A DNA stretch of 64,000 nucleotides from Flavobacterium sandaracinum (GCF_004349135.1 NZ_SMFN01000015.1:33255-97254); one strand, 5' to 3'; shown: positions 44,275-54,076, numbered from the stretch's first letter. Translations and numbers: made by a program. Notes: generated by a model from the letters alone, not told the origin.

Positions 44275-45819
44275 ATGGCAGGAGGAAAACTAACCCCTAG
44301 ACAGAAGATGATAAACCTAATGTACTTGGTTTTTATCGCAATGTTAGCATTAAATATGTCCAAAGAAGTATTATCTGCATTTGGATTAATGAATGAAAAA
44401 TTTGAAGGCTCTAACTCTTCCGCTGTGCAGTCAAATGCTCAAATGTTAGCGGGATTAGATGCAAAAGCGGCTGAAGCAGGTGGAGAATTTAAAATTGCAG
44501 CAGTCACAGCTCACAAAGTAGAGGTTATCACAAAGAACTTTTATGATTATATTGAATCAATAAAATCACAGGTTTTAGTAGGCACAGAAGTAGATCCTGA
44601 AACAGGGAAATTGCCTTACGAGGCAATGGACAAAGGAGATAATATTGATAATTTATGGTTTAGCCCAGCGGGTTATTCTACTAAAGGGAAAGAAGTTATT
44701 GCCACAATTGAAAAGTATAAAGCGGATATGAAATTGGCTTTAGGGGATAATAAAAAATTAGCACCAATTTTATCTGAAGTTCAAACTAAGTTTAGTTTGG
44801 CAGATGTGAAAAATAAAGATGGAATAGCAATACCTTATTTAGACTATCATTTTAAAGGTTTTCCAGCTGTAGCATCATTGGCAAAATTATCTGCATGGCA
44901 AAATGATGTTAAAAAAGCAGAATCAGATGTTTACAGCACTGCATTGGGTAAAGCGGCCGTTGCTGCAGCCTCTTACAATAATTATGAAGCTATTGTAGTA
45001 TTAGATAAAAATGCTTATTTTCAAGGGGAACAAGTTACAGGAAAAGTAGTATTGGGTCGTTATGACGAGAATACTAAACCTTCTAGCGTTACTGGTGCAC
45101 GATTGGATCCAGCTACAGGTCAAGCTAAAATAGCTTTAACCGCTGGAGGTGTAGGTGAACAAAATATTTCGGGACAATTTACTTTTGTTGAAGATGGTAA
45201 AACAATTCCTCTAAAATTCGCTGGAAAATATGTTGTTGTACCAAGACCTAATTCGGCTACAATTTCAGCAGACAAAATGAACGTAGTATATAGAGGAGTT
45301 TCTAATCCAATGACGATTTCATTTGCTGGTATTCCTGATAATGCTGTTAATGCTTCTGCTCCAGGTTTATCAAAGGTGGGCAACGGCAAATACGTTATGA
45401 ATCCTGGTGGAGGTAATGAAGTTGTAGTAAGCGTTTCAGGTAAAATGTCTGACGGAAAAGTGGCTAATGATAAAAAAGTATTTAGAATCAAAGGTATTCC
45501 AGGTCCAACAGGAACAATTAGAGGAGAAATGGGAGTCGTAAAAGGGCCTAAATCGAATTTAGAAATAGCAACAATTGGAGCAAAATTAGTTGATTTTGAT
45601 TTTGAAGTTGGTTTAGATGTTGTTGGATTTAATTTAAAAGTAACAGGTCAACCTACAGTTGTTGTTCAAGGAAATAGATTAAATGCACAATGCAAAGCGG
45701 TTCTTTCAAAAGCAGGAAGAGGAGATCAGGTAACAATCTCTGAAATTAAAACTAAACTTGTCGGAGCAGGTAGTTATTTATTGCCAAGAACTGCTCCAGT
45801 AATTTTTGAAATACAATAA
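44275..45819 (+). CDS. gldM: Type IX secretion/gliding motor protein GldM
   Basis: This 514-residue protein begins MAGGKLTPRQKMINLMYLVF, with a single N-terminal membrane helix (about residues 14-32) that packs into the GldL ring. A helical periplasmic domain and three beta-domains follow (about residues 60-225 helical; beta-rich regions with VLDKNAYFQGEQVTGKVVLG and NKMNVVYRGVSNPM-like segments, ending LLPRTAPVIFEIQ). It spans the periplasm and transmits motor movement to the GldKN ring. The gene follows gldL directly and precedes gldN. Confidence 0.96.
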   Translation: MAGGKLTPRQKMINLMYLVFIAMLALNMSKEVLSAFGLMNEKFEGSNSSAVQSNAQMLAGLDAKAAEAGGEFKIAAVTAHKVEVITKNFYDYIESIKSQVLVGTEVDPETGKLPYEAMDKGDNIDNLWFSPAGYSTKGKEVIATIEKYKADMKLALGDNKKLAPILSEVQTKFSLADVKNKDGIAIPYLDYHFKGFPAVASLAKLSAWQNDVKKAESDVYSTALGKAAVAAASYNNYEAIVVLDKNAYFQGEQVTGKVVLGRYDENTKPSSVTGARLDPATGQAKIALTAGGVGEQNISGQFTFVEDGKTIPLKFAGKYVVVPRPNSATISADKMNVVYRGVSNPMTISFAGIPDNAVNASAPGLSKVGNGKYVMNPGGGNEVVVSVSGKMSDGKVANDKKVFRIKGIPGPTGTIRGEMGVVKGPKSNLEIATIGAKLVDFDFEVGLDVVGFNLKVTGQPTVVVQGNRLNAQCKAVLSKAGRGDQVTISEIKTKLVGAGSYLLPRTAPVIFEIQ

Positions 45820-45863
45820 TAAGTAGGTTTTGGTAACCTATTTCAATATCTTATAAGGATAAC

Positions 45864-46757
45864 ATGATGAATGTAAGAAATTTTTTAATCGCCATTATCT
45901 CTATTTCCGGAAGTTTTGTGTCAGTAGCGCAATCCAATCTGCTAAATGCAAAAATTCCAGAAGAAATAGGGCTTAAAACTGCTGCTCAACTTGATTCAGA
46001 TAACGATAAGCCTTTGGCTTACGGTTATGTGCATGATAGAGATGTTTTGATGGGAAAGACTACATGGGAAATTATTGATTTGAGCGAAAAAATTAATTTT
46101 GCTTTGTACTTTCCAATTGATACTGCAAACATTGGATCAGACAGAAGGTCATTGTATGACGTGTTAACCAAAGCAATGAAAAATGGTGAAATTACAGAAG
46201 TGTATACCGATAGCTATTTTAATACTAAGAAATCGTTACAAGACATTCAGGGATCTCTTACGCGAATTGATACTACGGATGCGGGTAGAGAGCAAATTAA
46301 CGCTGGAAATCAAATTTCTGATGAGTATATTTTGAGAACAGATTTATCAGCACAAGACGTAACACAATATAAGATTAAAGGATATTGGTATTTTGATAAG
46401 CGTCAAAGTGAATTGAAATATCGTTTGTTAGGATTGTGTCCTGTTACTCCAGATGTATATACCGTGAACAGCGATGAAAAAGATTATATTGAACTGTTTT
46501 GGATCTTTTTTCCTGCTGCAAGAGAGGTTTTGCATGAAGCTAAGGCTTTCAATGATAAAAATTCAGCGATGCCCATTTCATTTGATCAAATTTTAAATTC
46601 AAGACGTTTTAATGCGCTTATTTATAAAGAAGATAATGCATATGGAGATAGATCTATTGAGGAATACATGAAAGATAATGCACAAAATCAGCTGTTAGAA
46701 TCCGAGAGAGTGAAGGATAAAATTCGGAATTTTGAATCAGATATGTGGAACTATTAA
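45864..46757 (+). CDS. gldN: Type IX secretion/gliding protein GldN
   Basis: A 297-residue exported protein (signal peptide NVRNFLIAIISISGSFVSVAQ; ATG at 45864 or the adjacent one at 45867). It matches GldN/PorN: DRDVLMGKTTWEIIDLSEKINFALYFP (given as the family hallmark region near residues 55-85), LYDVLTKAMKNGEI, and the C-terminal DNAQNQLLESERVKDKIRNFE. It forms the periplasmic side of the ring with GldK. It is the last gene of the operon; a terminator follows 21 bases after the stop. Confidence 0.96.
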   Translation: MMNVRNFLIAIISISGSFVSVAQSNLLNAKIPEEIGLKTAAQLDSDNDKPLAYGYVHDRDVLMGKTTWEIIDLSEKINFALYFPIDTANIGSDRRSLYDVLTKAMKNGEITEVYTDSYFNTKKSLQDIQGSLTRIDTTDAGREQINAGNQISDEYILRTDLSAQDVTQYKIKGYWYFDKRQSELKYRLLGLCPVTPDVYTVNSDEKDYIELFWIFFPAAREVLHEAKAFNDKNSAMPISFDQILNSRRFNALIYKEDNAYGDRSIEEYMKDNAQNQLLESERVKDKIRNFESDMWNY

Positions 46758-46778
46758 TTTTTTTCAAAAAAAAATTTT

Positions 46779-46812
46779 AAAAACTCTTACTGTAATGGTA
46801 AGAGTTTTTTGT
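46779..46812 (+). terminator. Terminator of the gldKLMN operon
   Basis: A perfect 12-bp AAAAACTCTTAC / GTAAGAGTTTTT stem, then a T run. Confidence 0.9.
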
Positions 46813-46854
46813 TTTAAAGGGTTTTCTTTGTATTTCGTTTTAAAGAGCTACTAC

Positions 46855-47907
46855 ATGACTGATTATTTAATTATAGGTGCTGGTTTAGCAGGTATTTCAT
46901 TTGCAGAAAAGGCCTTGCAAAATGACAAATCTATTTTTGTTATAGATAATAATTCCCAAAATTCTTCCAAAATTGCAGGTGGCCTATACAATCCAGTTAT
47001 TCTAAAGCGATTTAGCGAGGTATGGAAAGCTAAGGAACAATTAGAATTAATGGAACAGTTTTATGCTGTTTTAGAGGAAAAGCTAAAATGTACTTTTGAT
47101 TTTAAAAGACCCATCTTAAGGAAATTCTTTTCCGTTGAAGAGCAGAATAATTGGTTTTCTGCTTCTGATAAATTAGCATTAGCCCCCTTTTTATCTACTC
47201 AATTAATTTCTAGAAAATACCCCGGAATTGATTCGCCTTATGGTTATGGTGAGGTTTTACAAACAGGCTATGTAGATACTGCTTTGTTAGTCGAAAAATA
47301 TAGAGAATATCTGTTAGATAATCTGTGGTTTCGAGAAGAATCTTTTGATTATGCAGCTTTACTGGTTGAGACAGTTGGAATTCGCTATAAAGATATTCAC
47401 GCGAAACATATTGTTTTTGCTGAGGGTTTTGGCATGCATGCTAATCCTTTTTTTAAAGATTTACCATTAGATGGTACTAAAGGAGAGCTTTTTATAATCA
47501 AAGCGCCCAAATTAGATTTAGATGTAATTGTGAATACCAGCGTATTTATTTTGCCGCTTGGCAATGATTTATTCAAGGTGGGTGCAACTTACAATTGGAA
47601 AGATAAAACAAATTTACCTTCAGAAGAGGGAAGAATAGAATTGGTAGAAAGAATACAAGAAATAATAACTTGTGATTTTGAGATTATAGCCCATTTTGCA
47701 GGTGTTCGCCCTACGGTAAAAGACAGACGGCCGTTAGTAGGAACCCTCGAGAATCACCAAAGTATTCATATTTTGAACGGTTTGGGGACAAGAGGTGTGA
47801 TGCTGGGACCAGCCATGGCTAAAGAACTGTTTGAGGCTATAGAATATGAAACCCCATTAGATCCTGCTATTGATATTAGACGATTTAAAACTAAAGAAAA
47901 GAAGTAA
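46855..47907 (+). CDS. FAD-dependent oxidoreductase of the DAO family
   Basis: The ATG at 46855 (MTDYLIIGAGLAGISFAEKAL) is chosen because the dinucleotide-binding GAGLAG motif begins immediately; 350 residues. It is a DAO-type flavoprotein with KIAGGLYNPVI after the Rossmann fold and VRPTVKDRRPLVG followed by NGLGTRGVMLGPAMAKEL near the C-terminus, which bind the flavin. The substrate is unknown, probably an amine or amino acid. A promoter-like TTTTG-N19-TATTTCG precedes it, starting near 46807. Its stop is 2 bases from that of the convergent DUF983 gene. Confidence 0.88.
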   Translation: MTDYLIIGAGLAGISFAEKALQNDKSIFVIDNNSQNSSKIAGGLYNPVILKRFSEVWKAKEQLELMEQFYAVLEEKLKCTFDFKRPILRKFFSVEEQNNWFSASDKLALAPFLSTQLISRKYPGIDSPYGYGEVLQTGYVDTALLVEKYREYLLDNLWFREESFDYAALLVETVGIRYKDIHAKHIVFAEGFGMHANPFFKDLPLDGTKGELFIIKAPKLDLDVIVNTSVFILPLGNDLFKVGATYNWKDKTNLPSEEGRIELVERIQEIITCDFEIIAHFAGVRPTVKDRRPLVGTLENHQSIHILNGLGTRGVMLGPAMAKELFEAIEYETPLDPAIDIRRFKTKEKK

Positions 47908-47909
47908 AA

Positions 47910-48293
47910 CTATTTTAGTTTGTTCTTTGAGTCGTAGGAAACAAACATGTTAATATAGATGTTTCTGGCCCAACGTAAAACGAATGGGAATGATATAAGA
48001 AGTGAAACGATAATCACTATAAAAGCCACTTTAAGGCTAGATCCTAAAAATAAAAACGAGATAATAAAGGCTGCGACTCCTATGGCAACATTTAAGCCGT
48101 AACTAACGTACATTGCACCATAAAAAAAGGAGGGCTCAATTTGATAATGTAACCCACAATTACTGCAATTTTCATGCATTTTTAATATTTTATTTAAATG
48201 AAGTGGATTTTTATCTAAATACATACTCTCATTCTGACATTTAGGACAAGTTCCTGTTAAAATGCTATATAATTTGGATCCTTTTTTTAACAT
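47910..48293 (-). CDS. DUF983 membrane protein with a zinc ribbon
   Basis: I take the ATG at 48293 (MLKKGSKLYSILTGTCPKCQ), 127 residues; the upstream 48383 start would add a stretch that overlaps the ABC-F gene. The N-terminal half has two CxxC pairs (CPKC and CSNC) forming a likely zinc ribbon, and the C-terminal half has two membrane segments (about residues 58-80 and 84-105) with LRWARNIYINMFV at the end. The function is unknown; family members are small inner-membrane proteins. It is divergent from the ABC-F gene. Confidence 0.85.
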   Translation of the reverse strand: MLKKGSKLYSILTGTCPKCQNESMYLDKNPLHLNKILKMHENCSNCGLHYQIEPSFFYGAMYVSYGLNVAIGVAAFIISFLFLGSSLKVAFIVIIVSLLISFPFVLRWARNIYINMFVSYDSKNKLK

Positions 48294-48366
48294 TTGCAAA
48301 AAATTTAATTTTTCCTTTTTTGGAGTTACAAATTTATGCATTCGAAAAGGAATAAAATCACAATAC

Positions 48367-50274
48367 ATGCTTAATATACACAATTTATCTGTTTCTTTTG
48401 GTGGTACTTATTTGTTTGAAGAAGTTACCTTTCGATTGGGTGCCGGGGACAGAGTTGGTCTTGTTGGGAAAAATGGAGCCGGAAAATCTACTATGCTTAA
48501 AATGTTGGCTAGAGATTTTGCTCCTGATTCAGGGGTTATTTCTCAAGAGAAAGATATCCGTATGGGATTTCTGCGTCAGGACATTGATTTTGAACAAGGT
48601 AGAACAGTTCTTGAAGAAGCTTATGAAGCTTTTACGGAAATAAAAATTGTAGAAAAAAAGCTGGAGGAGATTAATCATTTGTTAGTAACCCGTACGGACT
48701 ATGAAAGTGATGAATACAGTCAAATCATAGAAGATCTATCTGATTATACCCATAGATTTGAGCTATTAGGAGGGTACAATTATGTAGGTGATACGGAGAA
48801 AATTCTTCTGGGATTGGGTTTTAAAAGAGAAGTTTTCGATAATCAAACTGAAACGTTTTCTGGTGGTTGGAGAATGCGGATCGAATTAGCCAAATTATTG
48901 TTGCAAGCCAATGATGTTTTGTTACTGGATGAGCCAACGAATCACTTGGATATAGAAAGTATTATTTGGTTAGAAAGTTTCTTGCGAAATTATCCAGGTG
49001 TTGTAGTGATTGTTTCGCATGATAAAATGTTTTTGGATAACGTAACCAACAGGACGATTGAAATTTCGTTAGGAAAAGCCTATGATTTTAATAAGCCCTA
49101 TTCTCAGTATTTAGAATTACGTCATGAAATTCGGGAGAAACAATTGGCAACGCAAAAAAATCAAGCCAAAAAAATTGAAGAGACGGAGAAATTAATTGAA
49201 AAATTTCGTGCCAAAGCTTCCAAAGCTTCGATGGCTCAATCTTTAATTAAAAAACTAGATAAAGTAGAACGTATTGAGGTTGACGAAGATGATAATTCAG
49301 TGATGAATATTTCTTTTCCTGTCTCTAAAGAACCGGGAAGAGTAGTAATTGAAGCGGAGCATGTGACTAAAAGCTACGGTGCTGTAACGATTTTGAAAGA
49401 TATTAACTTGTTAGTAGAGCGGGGAAGCAAGATTGCATTTGTTGGACAAAATGGGCAAGGAAAATCTACTTTTATCAAAGCTATAGTTGATGAATTTGAG
49501 TACCAAGGAAACATTAAATTAGGTCATAATGTACAACTAGGCTATTTTGCTCAGAATCAAGCCGAATATTTGGATGGTGAAATTACTTTATTGCAAACCA
49601 TGGAGGATGCGGCAGCAGATACAAACCGAATGAAGGTGCGTGATATGCTGGGTTCTTTTTTGTTTAGAGGTGATGATGTAGATAAAAAAGTAAAAGTGCT
49701 TTCAGGAGGCGAAAGAAATCGTTTAGCGTTGTGTAAATTATTATTACAACCTATTAACGTGTTGTTGATGGATGAGCCTACAAATCACTTAGACATTAAA
49801 TCGAAAAATGTTTTGAAAGCGGCACTTCAAAAATTTGGTGGGACATTATTGCTGGTTTCACACGATAGGGATTTCTTGCAAGGAATGTCAAATTTGGTAT
49901 ATGAATTTAAAGACCAAAAAATCAAAGAATATTTAGGCGATATCAACTATTTCTTAGAACAACGCAATATGGAAAACATGCGCGAAGTCGAGAAGAAAGA
50001 TGCTGAGAAAGCTGCTGCACCTAAAGAAAGTAATAAAGCTTCCTACGAAGACCAGAAAAAGGGAAAAGCATTGCAAAACAAACTAAGCAAAGTGGAGAGT
50101 CAAATTAAGCAATTAGAAAAAGACATACAGCAGGACGATAAAATGTTGGCTTCAAATTATGATAAGCACATTGAAGATGCAAAGTTTTTTACAGCCTACA
50201 ATAAGAAAAAAGCAGAATTAGACAAACTCCTGCTGGATTGGGAAGTTGTTCAAGAAGAAATCGATCATTTATAA
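48367..50274 (+). CDS. ABC-F family ATPase, Uup-like
   Basis: Using the ATG at 48367 (MLNIHNLSVSFGG), the 635-residue protein has two ABC cassettes without membrane domains. Cassette 1: GKNGAGKST, SGGWRMRIELAKLL, VLLLDEPTNHLD. Cassette 2: GQNGQGKST, SGGERNRLALCKLL, VLLMDEPTNHLD. A charged linker sits between them, and the last 80 residues (LQNKLSKVESQIKQLEKDIQ ... LDWEVVQEEIDHL) form a coiled coil like the DNA/RNA-binding tail of Uup. ABC-F proteins act on ribosomes or DNA intermediates; an antibiotic-resistance role is not indicated. Confidence 0.93.
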   Translation: MLNIHNLSVSFGGTYLFEEVTFRLGAGDRVGLVGKNGAGKSTMLKMLARDFAPDSGVISQEKDIRMGFLRQDIDFEQGRTVLEEAYEAFTEIKIVEKKLEEINHLLVTRTDYESDEYSQIIEDLSDYTHRFELLGGYNYVGDTEKILLGLGFKREVFDNQTETFSGGWRMRIELAKLLLQANDVLLLDEPTNHLDIESIIWLESFLRNYPGVVVIVSHDKMFLDNVTNRTIEISLGKAYDFNKPYSQYLELRHEIREKQLATQKNQAKKIEETEKLIEKFRAKASKASMAQSLIKKLDKVERIEVDEDDNSVMNISFPVSKEPGRVVIEAEHVTKSYGAVTILKDINLLVERGSKIAFVGQNGQGKSTFIKAIVDEFEYQGNIKLGHNVQLGYFAQNQAEYLDGEITLLQTMEDAAADTNRMKVRDMLGSFLFRGDDVDKKVKVLSGGERNRLALCKLLLQPINVLLMDEPTNHLDIKSKNVLKAALQKFGGTLLLVSHDRDFLQGMSNLVYEFKDQKIKEYLGDINYFLEQRNMENMREVEKKDAEKAAAPKESNKASYEDQKKGKALQNKLSKVESQIKQLEKDIQQDDKMLASNYDKHIEDAKFFTAYNKKKAELDKLLLDWEVVQEEIDHL

Positions 50275-50280
50275 TAATAG

Positions 50281-50308
50281 AGAGTTCCGTAATGGAGCTC
50301 TTTTTTTA
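50281..50308. terminator. Terminator of the ABC-F gene
   Basis: An 8-bp AGAGTTCC / GGAGCTCT stem (one G-T pair) followed by seven T residues. Confidence 0.75.
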
Positions 50309-51274
50309 TGTAATAATTCCTATTGATTTGGAATGTGCGATGGCTTCACTACTGTTTTTAAAATAACAAATGGAAACATTTAATGTCTCTAAATTTTTCA
50401 TAACAGTTATTATTTTTTGTTTTTTTGTGGTGCCAGTTTGTCGGATGTAAACTGCTTTTACTGTTACAGGGAAAATTTTGCAAATGGCTTCATATAAAAA
50501 AGGATCATGTTGCGAATCGTCTCCAAGAAGCACGTACTCTAAATTGGGGTAAAATTCTAGAATGTGTTTTATTTTGTCAAACTTATGATTGTGGTTTCCT
50601 CTTCCGGTCATAAAGAAGTCGGTGAGACTCGTTTTAATGTCCTTTAACAATAAAACAGCTTTTGGAAGCTTGTGAATTTCTGTAAATTTGGTAATAAAAC
50701 GATATAAATTCCATTCACTGCTGGAAACATAAAAAAAAGCATTAAACTCCTCTTTATTGTCTCTTCCGGCAGTACTTAAAGCTTGATAATGGGTGACAAC
50801 GTCTTCATATATTTTTCTCTTATTTACATTTTTAAACAACAGAACATATAATTTTTTCCAGGGGTTTAGCGTGTGTGACACTAAAAAAGTATCATCGATA
50901 TCAGATATGATTCCTAAATTTCCTTTGTGTGGTCGAATGTAACTGTCTTTTGTAGTGATGGTCACATTCCTGTGCATTATGCTTACTTCATAATCAATCC
51001 AGCCATAGTTCGTGTCTTGGTCCAATGGGACACAAAATTTAAAATAGCCATCTACTAATGTTTTGGTATGAATTTTGGAATTGTTGTGTTTCAAATAGAC
51101 ATCGGCATTGGGCTGCGTTTTTATTTGGAACATTTTAATAACTGAAGTAGCGTTTTTTAGATTCTTTTTTTGAAAATTATACTCTTCAACAGACGTCGGT
51201 TTAAAGACATGCCCCATGACAATTAATTCTTGTTCATTTGCGTAGCCTCGGTATAATTTTAAAATAGGTTTCAT
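50306..51274 (-). CDS. App1-like phosphatase-domain protein (DUF2183)
   Basis: This 322-residue protein contains the App1 domain in its C-terminal half: NLGIISDIDDTFLVSHT carries the DxDxT haloacid-dehalogenase-type catalytic motif, followed later by FFYVSSSEWNLYRFI and LLGDDSQHDPFLYEAI. Eukaryotic App1 is a Mg-dependent phosphatidate phosphatase. The N-terminal half is a beta-rich domain. No signal peptide is seen, so it is cytoplasmic or membrane-associated. It is divergent from a diacylglycerol-kinase-like gene; together they would interconvert phosphatidate and diacylglycerol, an inference from family membership. Confidence 0.88.
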   Translation of the reverse strand: MKPILKLYRGYANEQELIVMGHVFKPTSVEEYNFQKKNLKNATSVIKMFQIKTQPNADVYLKHNNSKIHTKTLVDGYFKFCVPLDQDTNYGWIDYEVSIMHRNVTITTKDSYIRPHKGNLGIISDIDDTFLVSHTLNPWKKLYVLLFKNVNKRKIYEDVVTHYQALSTAGRDNKEEFNAFFYVSSSEWNLYRFITKFTEIHKLPKAVLLLKDIKTSLTDFFMTGRGNHNHKFDKIKHILEFYPNLEYVLLGDDSQHDPFLYEAICKIFPVTVKAVYIRQTGTTKKQKIITVMKNLETLNVSICYFKNSSEAIAHSKSIGIIT

Positions 51275-51338
51275 ATAATATAGTACTTTTGATAAAATAT
51301 GAATTTAAAGTTTTTTAATCAATAAAAGAAGAAAAAGT

Positions 51339-52229
51339 TTGAAAAAGAATATCATGTTGGTGGTAAATCCTATCTCTGGAGATGTCGATAAGTCCGAACT
51401 TGTTGATGCTACGACTGCTTACGCTGAAAAAGAAAATTTGAATCTCGTGATTTATAATACTTCTGGAATTTCAGATATTGAAAATATAAAAGTACTCTAT
51501 GCTACCTATATTCCAAAACGAATTATTGTTGCTGGTGGAGATGGCACAATAAAAATGGTGGCGGAAGCCATGGAAACACTTGACGTGATCATCGGAATTT
51601 TACCAGCTGGTTCCGCCAATGGTTTAGCAGTAGATTTGAATTTACCCACAACCATTGAAGAAAACTTAGCAGTTGCTTTTCACAACGATTATATGGCGAT
51701 AGATATGATTTCCATTAACGGAAAAAAAAGTATCCATTTAAGTGATTTGGGAATCAATGCAGAAATGATTAAGAATTATGAAAATAGCAGTATCCGAGGC
51801 AAATGGGGATATGCTTTACAAACCGTTTCAACTTTGATTGATTTAGAAGATCCATTTATCGCGACCATTACTGGTGATTTTCCCACGATAGAATGTGAGG
51901 CGAGAATGATCGTAATCGCTAATTCTCAGAAATATGGTACTGGGGTTTCCATAAATCCAAATGGTATCATGGATGATGGAAAGTTTGAATTGGTTATTTT
52001 GAAAAATATGGATTTAGTGGTTCTAGGCAAAATCATAACCGGTAATATGCCAATCGATGTGAATGATGTAGAGATTATTTCGACTGATAAAGCCTTTATA
52101 ACAACAAACATTCCGGTTAGTTTTCAAATCGATGGCGAATATTGTGGAACAGAAACCAAGCTGGTCATTGAAATTTTACCCAAACAAATGAAAGTGGCTA
52201 TTCCTAAATTACCGATTAAATGTATTTAA
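51339..52229 (+). CDS. Diacylglycerol kinase family lipid kinase (YegS/BmrU/DgkB-like)
   Basis: This 296-residue protein has the DAGK catalytic signature IIVAGGDGTIKMVAEAM and GILPAGSANGLAVDL, and a C-terminal domain with HLSDLGINAEMI and NPNGIMDDGKFELVI. It probably phosphorylates a diacylglycerol-type lipid at the membrane with ATP. The start is a TTG at 51339 (MKKNIMLVVNPISG) or the ATG at 51354, which would cut directly into the first strand; I prefer the TTG. Its end overlaps the convergent FemAB-like gene by 14 bases. Confidence 0.88.
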   Translation: MKKNIMLVVNPISGDVDKSELVDATTAYAEKENLNLVIYNTSGISDIENIKVLYATYIPKRIIVAGGDGTIKMVAEAMETLDVIIGILPAGSANGLAVDLNLPTTIEENLAVAFHNDYMAIDMISINGKKSIHLSDLGINAEMIKNYENSSIRGKWGYALQTVSTLIDLEDPFIATITGDFPTIECEARMIVIANSQKYGTGVSINPNGIMDDGKFELVILKNMDLVVLGKIITGNMPIDVNDVEIISTDKAFITTNIPVSFQIDGEYCGTETKLVIEILPKQMKVAIPKLPIKCI

Positions 52230-53394
52230 ACGGATTTCGTTGTTGCCAAATACTTTCGGGTTCTAAATATTTGAATATTTTTGACATGTACGGATTCACT
52301 AGTGCATTGCTGTGTGCAATAAGTCCAAACATTTTTATGGGTTTAGCACCAACAGAACTTTTTATTTCTAATGCTGTTCTAGCAAAAACTATTTCCTTGA
52401 AGCCTTTGTTTATGGAGTAAGCAATCATATCATATAACATGTTTAAATAAAGCATCTTTTCTCGTTGAATGCTGTCGTCATAGCCAAGAAAATACGTATC
52501 CATGATTGCTCCATTTTTTATTAAAGTATTGAAGCCAATTAGTTTTTCGCCAATAAAATAACCATAAAAAAGGAATTTGTCTTTAAAGATTTCTTTAAAA
52601 ATTCTAAAATGGTTTTTTGGTAGAAAAAAAGTATTAAAAGGAGCATTTTTAGCAACATGAAAATACAGCTCATAAATGGTGTCTTCCAGTGAAATAATGT
52701 CTTCCAGATTTAATTTTCGTTTCTGTATGTCAGTTGCCCTCTTACGCGCTCTTTTATACTGATCTCTGTATTTTTTTGAAAGAGAATCAATGTAATCTTG
52801 CTCTGATTTCCAATTTTCATTGATGTAAAAAACCATATTCGGTTGTGTCGAAAATTGATAATCATTTTCGAATTCTGGAATGGCGAAGTTTTTGATTTCT
52901 TCCTCACTAAAATCTTTATAGGTCGTAATATGAATAGTAACACCTTTAGATTTAAATATTTTTTTTAATTCCGTTGTAGCGAAATATAAGGCTTTCATCG
53001 CTTTTTTCTTATCGATTGAATCGGATAAAGCATAGCAATTTTGTCCTGTTAGCATGTTGTTTCCAAGGACCAAAACTTGTGATCCGAAATTTCTAAAAAC
53101 AATATTGCGGACGGCAGTTTTTATACATTGGTCTCTTTCTCCAAAAGATGTTAATTTATTCAAATTTAGAAATTGAGAAAGGGAAATACCCACTAAAGTC
53201 TCCTTTTCAAAAATGCCAATAAAATGACAAATCATGTTATCAGGAGACGATTTTTCTAAAACTTCTAAGTATTTTTTGGATAAAAATACAGTTGAAATTG
53301 CTACATCATCCCAATTTAAAGGAAGTTGCGCTGTTGAAGTATAAATTTTAAAGGAATAATCGGTGTTCAAATTGAGTAGAAATGTTTTTTCCAA
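52216..53394 (-). CDS. FemAB/GNAT-like acyltransferase, peptidogalycan-biosynthesis family
   Basis: This 392-residue cytoplasmic protein shows the double-GNAT layout of COG3146-type proteins: WDDVAISTVFLSKKYLEVLEKSSP at the start, YRDQYKRARKRATDI in the middle, and FYGYFIGEKLIGFNTLIKNG followed by DTYFLGYD and MLYDMIAYSINKGFKEIVFARTA in the second domain. Family members are thought to transfer an acyl or aminoacyl group to a wall or lipid component; the substrate is unknown. The gene overlaps the lipid-kinase gene end to end (14 bases) and is divergent from the pterin dehydratase gene. Confidence 0.78.
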   Translation of the reverse strand: MEKTFLLNLNTDYSFKIYTSTAQLPLNWDDVAISTVFLSKKYLEVLEKSSPDNMICHFIGIFEKETLVGISLSQFLNLNKLTSFGERDQCIKTAVRNIVFRNFGSQVLVLGNNMLTGQNCYALSDSIDKKKAMKALYFATTELKKIFKSKGVTIHITTYKDFSEEEIKNFAIPEFENDYQFSTQPNMVFYINENWKSEQDYIDSLSKKYRDQYKRARKRATDIQKRKLNLEDIISLEDTIYELYFHVAKNAPFNTFFLPKNHFRIFKEIFKDKFLFYGYFIGEKLIGFNTLIKNGAIMDTYFLGYDDSIQREKMLYLNMLYDMIAYSINKGFKEIVFARTALEIKSSVGAKPIKMFGLIAHSNALVNPYMSKIFKYLEPESIWQQRNPFKYI

Positions 53395-53468
53395 AATTAG
53401 TTAATAAAGTTAAAGTATCATTGATTGTCTAGAAATTAAGTAACTTTATGTGATAAAATAAATAAATT

Positions 53469-53744
53469 ATGAAAACCTATTCAGAGGAATCCATTCAAAC
53501 CCATTTGGAAGAGCTAAAAGGCTGGACATTTAACAATAGCGGAATTGAGAAAAAGTTTAAATTTGCTGATTTTACTCAAGCTTTGGGTTTTATTGTACAA
53601 GTAGGAGTGATGGCAGAGAAAAGAAGCCACCATCCGGAATTATTTAATGTCTATAATAAGGTGACTATTCGGTTGACCACGCATGATGCTGGTGGAGTCA
53701 CGGATAAGGATATTGATTTGGCACAGGCTATAGAAAAAATTTAG
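53469..53744 (+). CDS. 4a-hydroxytetrahydrobiopterin dehydratase (PCD/DCoH)
   Basis: A 91-residue protein of the usual family length. It shows LKGWTFNNSGIEKKFKF, the catalytic cluster AEKRSHHPELFNVYNKV, and TIRLTTHDAGGVTDKDIDLA. It dehydrates the 4a-carbinolamine of pterin produced by aromatic amino acid hydroxylases. No such hydroxylase gene is in the window, so it may act at a distance or in another pterin reaction. It is followed by a strong terminator. Confidence 0.93.
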   Translation: MKTYSEESIQTHLEELKGWTFNNSGIEKKFKFADFTQALGFIVQVGVMAEKRSHHPELFNVYNKVTIRLTTHDAGGVTDKDIDLAQAIEKI

Positions 53745-53745
53745 A

Positions 53746-53783
53746 AAAAATTCGTCTTGATCTTCACAAGACGAATTTTTATT
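53746..53783 (+). terminator. Terminator of the pterin dehydratase gene
   Basis: A perfect 14-bp AAAAATTCGTCTTG / CAAGACGAATTTTT stem. Confidence 0.92.
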
Positions 53784-54076
53784 AAAGACATAGTTGTATT
53801 TCACTTTGAGCTTATTTTTTATCAAATTCGAAAGGAATAATGTGCGTAGCGCTTCAAGTAATTTGGCGGTTTAAAACCTGAAAGTCAAACCATTAAAAAT
53901 TGATTGGTATTTTTGAGGGAGTTTTTTTAAACTCTTAATAAAATAAAATAGCTTTAAATTAAATTTATTATAGGAAATTACTGTATATAAAATCAAATAC
54001 AATGTAGTTTGTCGATTTTATTTGCTGATTAACTATTTAGTAAGTAGTTTTATGACTGAAAATTAAATTTCCAGCT
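53784..54076. other. Intergenic stretch before the LRR gene
   Basis: No gene was found. A short hairpin-like GGGAGTTT / AAACTC lies around 53917-53935 and the rest is AT-rich. The promoter of the LRR gene was not recognised. Confidence 0.5.
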
